The notes below the pieces were generated by a model that was given only the letters and a program-made list of their open reading frames with translations, had not been told where the DNA came from and made no database searches. From assembly GCF_900538805.1 (NCBI RefSeq), contig NZ_UPZP01000079.1, forward strand, positions 1 to 11,388: a stretch of 11,388 nt of DNA. Reading direction: 5' to 3'. This document shows positions 6,020 to 11,388 of this stretch, one piece after another. This DNA comes from an uncultured Dialister sp. (lineage in GTDB: Bacteria; Bacillota; Negativicutes; Veillonellales; Dialisteraceae). Numbering within the stretch: position 1 is the first letter of the stretch; each line of letters opens with the position of its first letter. The position numbers were made by a program, and so were the translations under genes.

Positions 6020-6266
6020 TGCTATTTTTCAGTTTGTACTGATTTTTGACCATTTTCCGGAAATGGGGAGGGAGAAAAGCGGTACCATTTTTGGTTCCGC
6101 CGCTCCATAGAGTCATTTCTTATGCGCAACTCAGAAATATATGGAACGGTTTCTGTCAAAACCGCGGGCTTTTCATCCCCCTCTACTATATACATAACGC
6201 GAGATTCGAAAATGTGAAAAGAAAAAGTGAAATTTTCCGAAAAAACTTTCTTTAGTGTATTAAAGT

Positions 6267-6312
6267 AAAAAGGGCTATGAAGAAATGGCTTCCATTCCTT
6301 CATAGCCTTTTT
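6267..6312. terminator. bidirectional terminator after glnK
   Basis: GGCTATGAAG (6273-6282) pairs with CTTCATAGCC (6298-6307), and inner AATGG/CCATT pairs extend the stem past one mismatch. There is an A-run before and a T-run after, so it can work on either strand. On the minus strand it is the first good terminator after glnK, about 180 bases from its stop. Confidence 0.7.
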
Positions 6313-6392
6313 CATTTTGCCTATATTGCTTTAAAGACTTTCCAAATGACGATAATATGCCTGTCCCAATAGGGCTCGTGCTGCTCGAGGAT

Positions 6393-6468
6393 GAGATTTC
6401 GGGGCTCCTCTTCACTATCTTCGCAAAGCATCTTCGTCATTTCGCTGCTGTACTCCGCTCGAAATGAC
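6393..6468 (-). repeat. GTCATT…AATCTC dispersed repeat, copy 2
   Basis: The plus strand reads GAGATTTCGGGGCTCCTCTT at the left and CGAAATGAC at the right, matching 11214-11289 closely at both ends with a diverged middle. It lies between the glnK stop and the terminator at 6267-6312, so it should be part of the amtB–glnK mRNA 3' region. Confidence 0.65.
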
Positions 6469-6487
6469 AAAACGGGGCCGATGTCCA

Positions 6488-6859
6488 TTACGCTTTGTCG
6501 TCGATGATGGCGGCGCCGCCGCTTTCTCCTGTGCGGATTTTAACGGCGGTGGTCAGTTCGGAGACGAAGATTTTACCGTCTCCCACGTGGCCGGTGTTGC
6601 AGGTGTCGCGAATGGTCTTAATCAGTTTTTCCAGCGGTGTTTCGTAAATGACAATTTCTATTTTGATTTTCGGGAGCAGGTTCACGGAGAGTACGTTTCC
6701 TCTGTAGATTTCTTCCTGTCCATGGGTGAGGCCGCAGCCGTAGACTTCGGTGACCGTAATGCCGGTGACGCCGATTTCATAGAGCTTGTCCTTCAGCTCT
6801 TCCAGTTTTTCCGGACGAATGACGGCGTCCACTTTGTAGATTTTCTTTTCTGTATCCAT
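6488..6859 (-). CDS. glnK: PII-family nitrogen regulator (GlnK/GlnB)
   Basis: PII proteins are trimeric sensors of ATP/ADP and 2-oxoglutarate; a PII encoded beside amtB normally plugs the AmtB channel when nitrogen is plentiful. The 123-residue product has the PII fold signatures: IRPEKLEELKDKL, the T-loop region at about 40-58, LLPKIKIEIV at about 61-70, GDGKIFV and the C-terminal KIRTGE. The ATG at 6859 follows AGGTG at 6 bases; an in-frame GTG three codons upstream lacks such a site. The T-loop is unusual: the position of the modified Tyr51 is Leu57, and the position of Gln39 is Thr45 (GLTHGQEEIYRG). Tyr52 (E. coli Tyr46) is kept. The gene starts 12 bases after amtB and is clearly co-transcribed. 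Confidence 0.92.
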   Translation of the reverse strand: MDTEKKIYKVDAVIRPEKLEELKDKLYEIGVTGITVTEVYGCGLTHGQEEIYRGNVLSVNLLPKIKIEIVIYETPLEKLIKTIRDTCNTGHVGDGKIFVSELTTAVKIRTGESGGAAIIDDKA

Positions 6860-6871
6860 AGGTTTCACCTC

Positions 6872-8185
6872 TTATAATTTATTATACGCTCTTTCACCGT
6901 GGTCGATAAGGTCCAGGCCCTGGGCTTCTTCGGAAGCGGAAGCGCGGACTTTCATGAAGCAGCCTACCACTTTGATGATGACGGTGGTCATGACGACGGC
7001 TACGATGATTCCGGTGACGATGCCGGTCATCTGGGGAATGAGCTGGGCCGGGTTGCCGTAGAGGAGGCCGTCGGCGCCGGCGTCATTGATGGTTTTGGTG
7101 CAGAAGATGCCGGTCATAAGAGCGCCCCATACGCCGCCCATGCCGTGGCAGCCGAAGGCGTCCAGGGAGTCATCGTAGCCCAGTTTGGATTTAACGCAGG
7201 AAACGAAGAAGTAGCAGATGACCGGAGTGGTGATGCCGATGAAGAAGGCTGCATTAGCATCGACGAAGCCGGCGGCTGGGGTGATGCCTACGAGGCCGGT
7301 GAGGATACCGGTCATGAGGCCTAGGGCGGTCATTTTCTTATGAATGATTTCTTCAATGATAATCCATACAAGGCCGGCGGTGCAGGAAGCAATACCTGTA
7401 TTGGCCAGGGCCTGGGTCATGATATCGTTGGCAGTGAGGCCGGCGCCGGAGTTGAAGCCGAACCATCCAAGCCACAGGAAGCTGCCGCCAAGGCATACGT
7501 AGGGAATGTTATGGGGACGAAGGGAAAGAATGCCATAGCCCTTTCTCCTGCCGATAAGGATGGCAGCGGTTAAAGCGGAGAAGCCGGAGGTGACGTGAAT
7601 GACGGTGCCCCCTGCAAAGTCAAGGGCTCCCATGTCGCGGATGAAGCCGCCTACGCCCCATACCATATGGCACATGGGGTCATACACCAGGGTGCCCCAG
7701 AGAAGGATGAAAATGCAGTATGCCGGGAAACGGGTCCTTTCCACAATGCCGCCGCTGACGATGGCCGGTGTGAGGATGGCAAAGGCCATCTGGAACATGG
7801 CGAAGAGGATGTGGGGAATGGTTTCGGAATAGTCCGGATTGGCCGCCATGCCTACGCCATGGAAGAAGGCCCAGTCCAGATTGCCGATGATGCCGCCCAC
7901 GTCGGGGCCAAAGGAAAGCGAATAGCCATAGACAAACCACTGTACTGTAAAGATGGCCAGGCAAACCATGGACATCATAATGGTATTAATGGTGTTTTTG
8001 CGGCGTACCAGTCCGCCATAGAAAAAGGCCAGCGCCGGTGTCATGATGAGCACCAGCAGTGTTGCGATGGCCATGTAGGCCATGTCTGCCCCGTTCAGCT
8101 TACTTTCTTCATCTGCTGCCATGGCAATTCCCGGGAGGAAACATGCCCCCAGAAATGCCGGTAAAAGATATTTTCGCATAATCAT
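6872..8185 (-). CDS. amtB: ammonium transporter AmtB
   Basis: Amt proteins form trimeric cytoplasmic-membrane channels that conduct ammonium-derived ammonia. The 437 residues begin with a cleavable signal peptide (about 1-23, ending AMA), as in E. coli AmtB, followed by about 11 membrane helices. Pore residues are visible: the twin histidines His197 (GTVIHVTSG) and His347 (DAFGCHGMGG), Asp169 and Trp163 at the recruitment site (LLWGTLVYDP), and the Phe-rich gate FAMFQMAFA near 128-136. Two ATGs are possible: 8185, and 8179, which has better spacing from AAAGGG. The C-terminal tail (QGLDLIDHGERAYNKL) contains the DxxxHGE-like segment that couples subunits and meets PII. It is first in the amtB–glnK operon, behind a leader with terminators. 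Confidence 0.95.
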   Translation of the reverse strand: MIMRKYLLPAFLGACFLPGIAMAADEESKLNGADMAYMAIATLLVLIMTPALAFFYGGLVRRKNTINTIMMSMVCLAIFTVQWFVYGYSLSFGPDVGGIIGNLDWAFFHGVGMAANPDYSETIPHILFAMFQMAFAILTPAIVSGGIVERTRFPAYCIFILLWGTLVYDPMCHMVWGVGGFIRDMGALDFAGGTVIHVTSGFSALTAAILIGRRKGYGILSLRPHNIPYVCLGGSFLWLGWFGFNSGAGLTANDIMTQALANTGIASCTAGLVWIIIEEIIHKKMTALGLMTGILTGLVGITPAAGFVDANAAFFIGITTPVICYFFVSCVKSKLGYDDSLDAFGCHGMGGVWGALMTGIFCTKTINDAGADGLLYGNPAQLIPQMTGIVTGIIVAVVMTTVIIKVVGCFMKVRASASEEAQGLDLIDHGERAYNKL

Positions 8186-8204
8186 AAGTCCCTTTCTGAA
8201 AAAT

Positions 8205-8243
8205 AAAAAAGCCGCCTGGAATCCCTAAAATTTCCATAGCAGC
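8205..8243 (-). terminator. leader terminator just before amtB
   Basis: On the minus strand GCTGC (8243-8239) and TGGAA (8236-8232) pair with TTCCA (8221-8217) and GCGGC (8215-8211, one G·U), followed by six T residues (8210-8205) and further T-rich sequence. It lies about 20 bases upstream of the amtB start, inside the leader, so it is best read as an attenuator rather than the end of an upstream gene. Confidence 0.65.
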
Positions 8244-8327
8244 ACCATTACCCATTTTTATGAAATTATGCAGTGAAGTTTCCTGGGCTCCCCTGCTTTC
8301 TATTCAGTTCCTACCTGTCTCTTTTAT

Positions 8328-8354
8328 TTATCCTTCCCCATAATGCAGAATCAT
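8328..8354 (-). CDS. possible 8-codon leader ORF (MILHYGEG)
   Basis: An ATG at 8354 follows GGAGG at 8 bases and opens an 8-codon frame ending in TAA at 8328. It lies between the two terminators of the amtB leader. The ribosome binding site is as good as those of the real genes nearby. The peptide has no run of a single regulatory amino acid, so classical codon-stalling attenuation is not suggested. Chance occurrence is possible; no homologue can be judged at this length. Confidence 0.3.
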   Translation of the reverse strand: MILHYGEG

Positions 8355-8366
8355 CACAGCCACCTC

Positions 8367-8404
8367 CAAAATAGAAAAGGCCTGCATACCAAAGTACGCA
8401 GGCC
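8367..8404 (-). terminator. strong terminator directly after the amtB promoter
   Basis: An 11-bp stem on the minus strand (GGCCTGCGTAC at 8404-8394, loop TTTG, GTATGCAGGCC at 8389-8379) is followed by TTTTCTATTTT. It begins only about 24 bases after the predicted start of transcription at 8427. It would also stop read-through from the acyl-CoA dehydrogenase gene, which has no nearer terminator. Confidence 0.75.
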
Positions 8405-8433
8405 CTCTTGCCTTGTGTTTTATTATGGTCCTT

Positions 8434-8462
8434 ATTATACACAGGAAATCCATGGATTGCAA
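8434..8462 (-). promoter_or_regulatory. promoter of the amtB–glnK operon
   Basis: TTGCAA (8462-8457), a 17-base spacer and exact TATAAT (8439-8434) on the minus strand. No sigma-54 GG/GC promoter was seen upstream of amtB. The resulting leader would be about 240 bases. Confidence 0.7.
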
Positions 8463-8488
8463 GTATTTTTTTGATACGCCCTGATGGA

Positions 8489-8612
8489 CACGCCTGTGGG
8501 CGTGAGGGTTCAGAAGGTTCTTAGGGTTCTTAGGTTTGATGGGCCCTTCGGGCCCAAGGGTTGTGGTATCGCCGCTTCGCGGCGATGAATATATAAGTAG
8601 GCAGCGGATAAC
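8489..8612. repeat. composite hairpin repeat, copy C
   Basis: Hairpin 8489-8504 (CACGCC/GGCGTG) is followed by GGTTCAGAAGGTTCTTAGGG-type repeats, then hairpin 8541-8555 (GGGCCC/GGGCCC), AAGGGTTGTGGT, and hairpin 8568-8586 (ATCGCCGC/GCGGCGAT), identical to the one at 1028-1046. The downstream linker is degraded compared with copies A and B. It lies between the acyl-CoA dehydrogenase gene and the amtB promoter. Confidence 0.6.
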
Positions 8613-8645
8613 GGATAGCATCTTTCACTGTCCCACTATCATACT

Positions 8646-8678
8646 AGTTCACCAGCCCACTAGTCCACCAGCCCACTA
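8646..8678 (-). repeat. two 16-nt repeats, same family as 4803-4884
   Basis: Read on the minus strand: AGTGGGCTGGTGGACT followed by AGTGGGCTGGTGAACT. They differ from the 4819-4834 unit (AGTGAGCTGGTGGACT) by one or two bases. The array ends four bases from the acyl-CoA dehydrogenase stop codon. Confidence 0.65.
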
Positions 8679-8682
8679 TAAA

Positions 8683-9819
8683 TCAATACATAGCTGCGTT
8701 GGCGATGACCAGGCGCTGTACCTGGTTGGTGCCTTCGTAAATCTGCATGATTTTGGCATCGCGCATGTACTTTTCATTCGGATTTTCTCTGGAGTAGCCG
8801 TTGCCGCCCATGACCTGCACGGCGGTGGTGGTGACTTCCATGGCCGTATCGGACGCGAAACACTTGGACATGGCGGAGAAGAGGGATGCCTGTTTGTCGC
8901 CGTTCATCTGCATCCAGCAGGCCTTGTACACCAGGGCCCGGGCAGCTTCTGTCTTTGTGACCATGTCAGCAATCATCTGCTGCACCATTTCAAAGGAAGC
9001 AATCTTCTGGCCGAACTGCTTTCTCTGGTGCGCGTAATGGATGGCATTTTCCAGGGCAGCCTGGGCGATGCCTACAGAAATGGCGCCTACCACCGGTCTG
9101 GATTTTTCCAGGGTTTCCATGGCGATGCGGAAGCCCATGCCTTCCCTGCCCAGTCTTGCGGAAGCAGGAACGAAGCAGTCGTCAAAAATGATTTCAGAAG
9201 TGGCGGAAGCACGGATGCCCATCTTGTCTTCTTCTTTGCCGATGGAAATACCCTTGGTGTTCCGGTCTACGGAGAAAACCGTAAGGCCGCGGATGCCGCC
9301 GGATTCCCTGGTATTGGCAAAGAGGGTGATTTTATCTGCAATGGGCGCATTGGTAATGAAGCACTTGGTACCGTTCAGTACATAGCCGCCGTCCACCTTC
9401 TTCGCCCGGCAGGAAACGGCGCCGGCGTCGGAACCGGCCCCCGGTTCTGTCAATGCAAAACAGCTCATGCCGCCATCGTTCAGGCAGTCGAAATAGGATT
9501 TCTTCTGTTCATCGGTTCCTGCAATAAGCACAGGGAAGGATGCCAGGGAGTTGGCAGCACACACTGTGGCCACGCCGGCACAGCCCTTGGCCAGTTCTTC
9601 GCTGATAAGGGCAATGGTCAAAAGATCCAGTCCTGCACCGCCGAATTCCTTGGGAACCGACAGAGCCGTCATGCCGGACTGCTTCAGGATACGAAGCAGC
9701 TCCTCGTCCATAACGCCGCTTTTATCGATATCCAGAGCTCTGGGCGCGATTTCCTTCTGTGCAATATCACGGGCCAGTCCTACCAGTTCTTTCTGCTTAT
9801 CTGTCAAGTTAAAATCCAT
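8683..9819 (-). CDS. acyl-CoA dehydrogenase, short-chain (butyryl-CoA type)
   Basis: This FAD enzyme oxidises an acyl-CoA to the trans-2-enoyl-CoA (or runs in reverse in butyrate-type fermentations) and passes electrons to an electron-transferring flavoprotein. The 378-residue length fits the short-chain group. Seen in order: an N-terminal helical domain (MDFNLTDKQKELVGLARD), the FAD/substrate strand motif FALTEPGAGSDAG at about 121-133, the second signature QRKQFGQKIASFEMVQQ, and the C-terminal QIYEGTNQVQRL whose Glu362 is the expected catalytic base. The ATG follows AGGTG at 7 bases. No etfA/etfB, crotonase or thiolase gene lies in the window, so the acyl chain used and the direction of flux cannot be read from context; a branched-chain substrate remains possible. 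Confidence 0.9.
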   Translation of the reverse strand: MDFNLTDKQKELVGLARDIAQKEIAPRALDIDKSGVMDEELLRILKQSGMTALSVPKEFGGAGLDLLTIALISEELAKGCAGVATVCAANSLASFPVLIAGTDEQKKSYFDCLNDGGMSCFALTEPGAGSDAGAVSCRAKKVDGGYVLNGTKCFITNAPIADKITLFANTRESGGIRGLTVFSVDRNTKGISIGKEEDKMGIRASATSEIIFDDCFVPASARLGREGMGFRIAMETLEKSRPVVGAISVGIAQAALENAIHYAHQRKQFGQKIASFEMVQQMIADMVTKTEAARALVYKACWMQMNGDKQASLFSAMSKCFASDTAMEVTTTAVQVMGGNGYSRENPNEKYMRDAKIMQIYEGTNQVQRLVIANAAMY

Positions 9820-9894
9820 TTTCCAACACCTGCCGAATCAAAAATATAAAGGTTCTCAAACTGTCTGCATGTCCTGCAGAAATATGTCCTTTAC

Positions 9895-9903
9895 ATTATA
9901 ACA
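9895..9903 (-). promoter_or_regulatory. extended -10 promoter of the acyl-CoA dehydrogenase gene
   Basis: TGTTATAAT on the minus strand combines an exact TATAAT with the TG of an extended -10 element. No good -35 hexamer lies at the proper distance. Transcription would start near 9888, leaving a leader of about 70 bases. Confidence 0.55.
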
Positions 9904-9944
9904 GATTTATGCTGGAAAATTCACGGGGAGAATAAAATCAGGAG

Positions 9945-10020
9945 CCACTTCGCGGCCCGGGTTCAAAAGGTTCAAAGGGTGCTGTATCGCCTGAGGGCGA
10001 TGAGTATGAAATAGGCGTTA
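9945..10020. repeat. composite hairpin repeat, copy D (short)
   Basis: Contains the GGTTCAAAAGGTTCAAAGGG tract (9960-9979), the hairpin ATCGCC-TGAG-GGCGAT (9986-10001), and the linker GATGAGTATGAAATAGGCGTTAC, which recalls copies A and B. From here to about 10210 I see no gene, only a GC-rich palindromic patch around 10073-10098 (GGCGGCTGCCGGCGG). Confidence 0.55.
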
Positions 10021-10213
10021 CAGGAATGCTTCCCCCCACGGCGAAACAGTGTTTCCCTAGATTTATATATTGGCGGCTGCCGGCGGCAAAGCCGGACATT
10101 TTCCCCTGAACCTATTCCCTTTCTGTTTGACTTTCCATAGCTGCCAATGGAAATGAATTGCAGAAATACCCGATTTTATCGGTATTCTAAACTTATATAG
10201 ATTACTATGGATA

Positions 10214-10243
10214 TTGGAAAATGGAAGGGCTCTGTATTATAAT
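10214..10243 (+). promoter_or_regulatory. distal promoter of the TVP38-like gene
   Basis: TTGGAA (10214-10219), an 18-base spacer and exact TATAAT (10238-10243). It would give a leader of about 165 bases. Confidence 0.5.
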
Positions 10244-10264
10244 GTATGAGATAAGAGTAGATAT

Positions 10265-10293
10265 TTGCATAATCTTTACAAATCGTATACAAT
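10265..10293 (+). promoter_or_regulatory. proximal promoter of the TVP38-like gene
   Basis: TTGCAT (10265-10270), a 17-base spacer and TACAAT (10288-10293, one mismatch to consensus). Start of transcription expected near 10300. Confidence 0.45.
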
Positions 10294-10340
10294 AAACACT
10301 GTTTTCCTGATTTCAGAAATAAAACAAACGTGAGATATAC

Positions 10341-10400
10341 CTGTCCGGCGCGCCGTTCCGTCTGGACAGCAGCTGCGCCGGTTACCGGCCTTTGGGCGGC
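10341..10400 (+). promoter_or_regulatory. structured leader with competing helices
   Basis: CTGTCC (10341-10346) pairs with GGACAG (10364-10369), while the overlapping CCGGCGC (10345-10351) pairs with GCGCCGG (10375-10381); the two helices are mutually exclusive or form a pseudoknot. The second arm also overlaps a CCGG-TTA-CCGG hairpin (10378-10388). All of this lies within 75 bases upstream of the start codon. I recognise no known riboswitch class. Confidence 0.4.
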
Positions 10401-10414
10401 TAAAAGGATACACT

Positions 10415-11107
10415 ATGATTGACAAATGTAAAAAGCTTATCGGACTTTTAATCCTGATTGCTGCTGCCGTCATATCCGTTTACCTGATTCGTCTGTACTA
10501 TCCTGAATTTTATTACCATACCATCCACCTCACCATGGCCGGTGATGTGGACGGGCTGGCGGATTACATTTCTTCTTTCGGGTACGGAGCTTTTCTTGTG
10601 AGCATTGGACTGCTCATTTTCTGTAATGTATTCGGAATCCCCACGATTCCCTTCCTTACGGTGAATGGAGCGCTTTTTGGTCTGCTTCCGGGTATTTTTA
10701 TTTCCTGGGTGGGAGAAGTCATCGGCATTGAAATCAGTTTCCACATCGGACGCATTTTCTTCCGCAAGGAGGCCCGCCGTCTGATTGAAAAGAAGCATAT
10801 GCTTACGAAGCTGGACAAGTACAGCTGTGTGAAAAATATGGCCCTGGCCAGGGCTATCCCCTATTCGCCCAATATTCTTTTCACCGCCATCGCTGTTTTG
10901 AGCAAGCTCACCAGCCGGGAGCATCTGAAGGCTACCCTCATCGGTAAGATTCCTTCGGTTCTTATCGAAGTGTGGCTGGGCCACGACCTGATTTATTTTT
11001 CGGAACACGGCACCCGTTTCATCGTGCTGCTTTTCCTCCTTCTGGCGGGTTATGTCATTCATAAGATGTATAAGAAAAGACGCTGTTTCAACAACAAATG
11101 CCTGTAA
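10415..11107 (+). CDS. TVP38/TMEM64 (VTT domain, DedA-like) membrane protein
   Basis: Members of this superfamily sit in the cytoplasmic membrane and are linked to lipid carrier or phospholipid flipping and envelope homeostasis; the substrate of this protein is unknown. The 230 residues show an N-terminal helix (about 8-26), a helix at about 57-75, and the VTT core: FLTVNGALFGLLPGIFISWVGEVIG at 80-104 forming the re-entrant region, SFHIGRIFFRKEARR at about 108-122 with the conserved Arg, ARAIPYSPNILF at about 145-156, and a C-terminal helix (about 202-220) before a Lys/Arg/Cys tail. The ATG follows AAAGGA at about 6 bases. It is the only plus-strand gene, with its own promoters and terminator, so it is a single-gene unit. 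Confidence 0.85.
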   Translation: MIDKCKKLIGLLILIAAAVISVYLIRLYYPEFYYHTIHLTMAGDVDGLADYISSFGYGAFLVSIGLLIFCNVFGIPTIPFLTVNGALFGLLPGIFISWVGEVIGIEISFHIGRIFFRKEARRLIEKKHMLTKLDKYSCVKNMALARAIPYSPNILFTAIAVLSKLTSREHLKATLIGKIPSVLIEVWLGHDLIYFSEHGTRFIVLLFLLLAGYVIHKMYKKRRCFNNKCL

Positions 11108-11110
11108 TTA

Positions 11111-11156
11111 AAGGGCTGTGCAAAAATGTCAATCATTTTTGCACAGCCCTTTTTTA
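11111..11156 (+). terminator. strong intrinsic terminator of the TVP38-like gene
   Basis: A long perfect stem (AAAGGGCTGTGCAAAAATG with its complement at 11134-11152) with a short loop is followed by TTTTTT. It starts four bases past the stop codon. The flanking A-run means it may also act on the minus strand. Confidence 0.92.
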
Positions 11157-11213
11157 TGCTTATCTGAACTCTATTGAGGTTCTGAGCCATAGCGCAGAAT
11201 ACCATAGAGGCGG

Positions 11214-11289
11214 GAGATTTCGGGGCTCCTCTTCACTCTCTTCATGCACCGTCCTCTCCATTCCGACGCTCTCCTCCGCGCGAAATGAC
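11214..11289 (-). repeat. GTCATT…AATCTC dispersed repeat, copy 3
   Basis: Begins GAGATTTCGGGGCTCCTCTT, identical to 6393-6412, and ends CGAAATGAC. The two 76-base copies have the same length, with a diverged centre. Between this repeat and 11340 there is a weak GGGGG/CCCCC hairpin but no gene. Confidence 0.65.
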
Positions 11290-11340
11290 AAGGGAGGGGG
11301 TAAATACTTAACTTGTAATGAGCCCCCTTTTCCTATTTAA

Positions 11341-11388
11341 GGAAGCACTGATTAATTCGCAGAATCGAATTTCATATGTATTTTTATC
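11341..11388 (-). repeat. dispersed palindromic repeat, right copy (inverted)
   Basis: Reverse complement of 86-134 with one substitution and one single-base indel. It runs to the last base of the window, so the copy is cut off here. Confidence 0.8.

Noticed and set aside
6022..6315. 97-codon minus-strand frame
   Set aside because: Its first codons are the stem of the bidirectional terminator at 6267-6312; no ribosome binding site, no recognisable domain, composition unlike neighbouring genes.
8186..8433. Glutamine riboswitch or ANTAR two-hairpin target in the amtB leader
   Set aside because: The core sequences expected for these elements were not found; only terminator hairpins and a micro-ORF are visible.
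8536..9849. 437-codon plus-strand frame opposite the acyl-CoA dehydrogenase
   Set aside because: A long antisense frame caused by the codon bias of the true gene; the minus-strand product has all acyl-CoA dehydrogenase motifs and a good ribosome binding site.

Overview
The window looks like a chromosomal segment from a Gram-positive-lineage (Firmicutes-type) gut or oral anaerobe of moderate GC. The cysS–mrnC–rlmB–yacP order is the classic Firmicutes arrangement. Protein style together with the many short intergenic repeats makes a member of the Negativicutes (Dialister-like) my best guess, but this is inference and not proven by the sequence. Nine sizeable protein genes are supported; eight are on the minus strand and one on the plus strand. 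No transposase, phage gene, tRNA, rRNA or CRISPR array is visible.

Layout. Positions 1-300 hold a dispersed palindromic repeat and the secG terminator. secG (298-534, minus) has its own promoter. Positions 640-1424 contain only repeats. The operon cysS→mrnC→rlmB→yacP runs from 4683 down to 1425 with overlapping genes: a tRNA charging enzyme, two ribosomal RNA maturation/modification enzymes and a NYN-type ribonuclease. Positions 4684-6487 (1.8 kb) have no credible protein gene. They hold a ~460-nt minus-strand RNA gene with a perfect consensus promoter and a terminator, a composite repeat, a second, weaker candidate RNA, a bidirectional terminator and another dispersed repeat. amtB→glnK (8185 to 6488) is an ammonium transporter/PII pair with an unusual leader containing two intrinsic terminators. 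An acyl-CoA dehydrogenase gene (9819 to 8683) follows. The plus-strand TVP38/DedA-like membrane protein gene (10415-11107) has two promoter candidates, a structured leader and a strong terminator. The window ends in an inverted copy of the repeat found near its start.

The most distinctive content is non-coding. (1) The ~460-nt RNA gene at 5355→4895 matches none of the common housekeeping RNAs I checked by eye. (2) An 84-nt two-hairpin module occurs twice (855-938 and 5689-5772): its core is nearly identical, while its stems differ by compensatory changes, and in the second copy it sits in the loop of a hairpin that is intact elsewhere. (3) A family of GC-rich hairpins of varying sequence is each followed by GGTTC-type 9-nt repeats. 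(4) The amtB leader may carry tandem attenuators. Both ends of the window lie in the same repeat, so they may be assembly breakpoints rather than biological boundaries.
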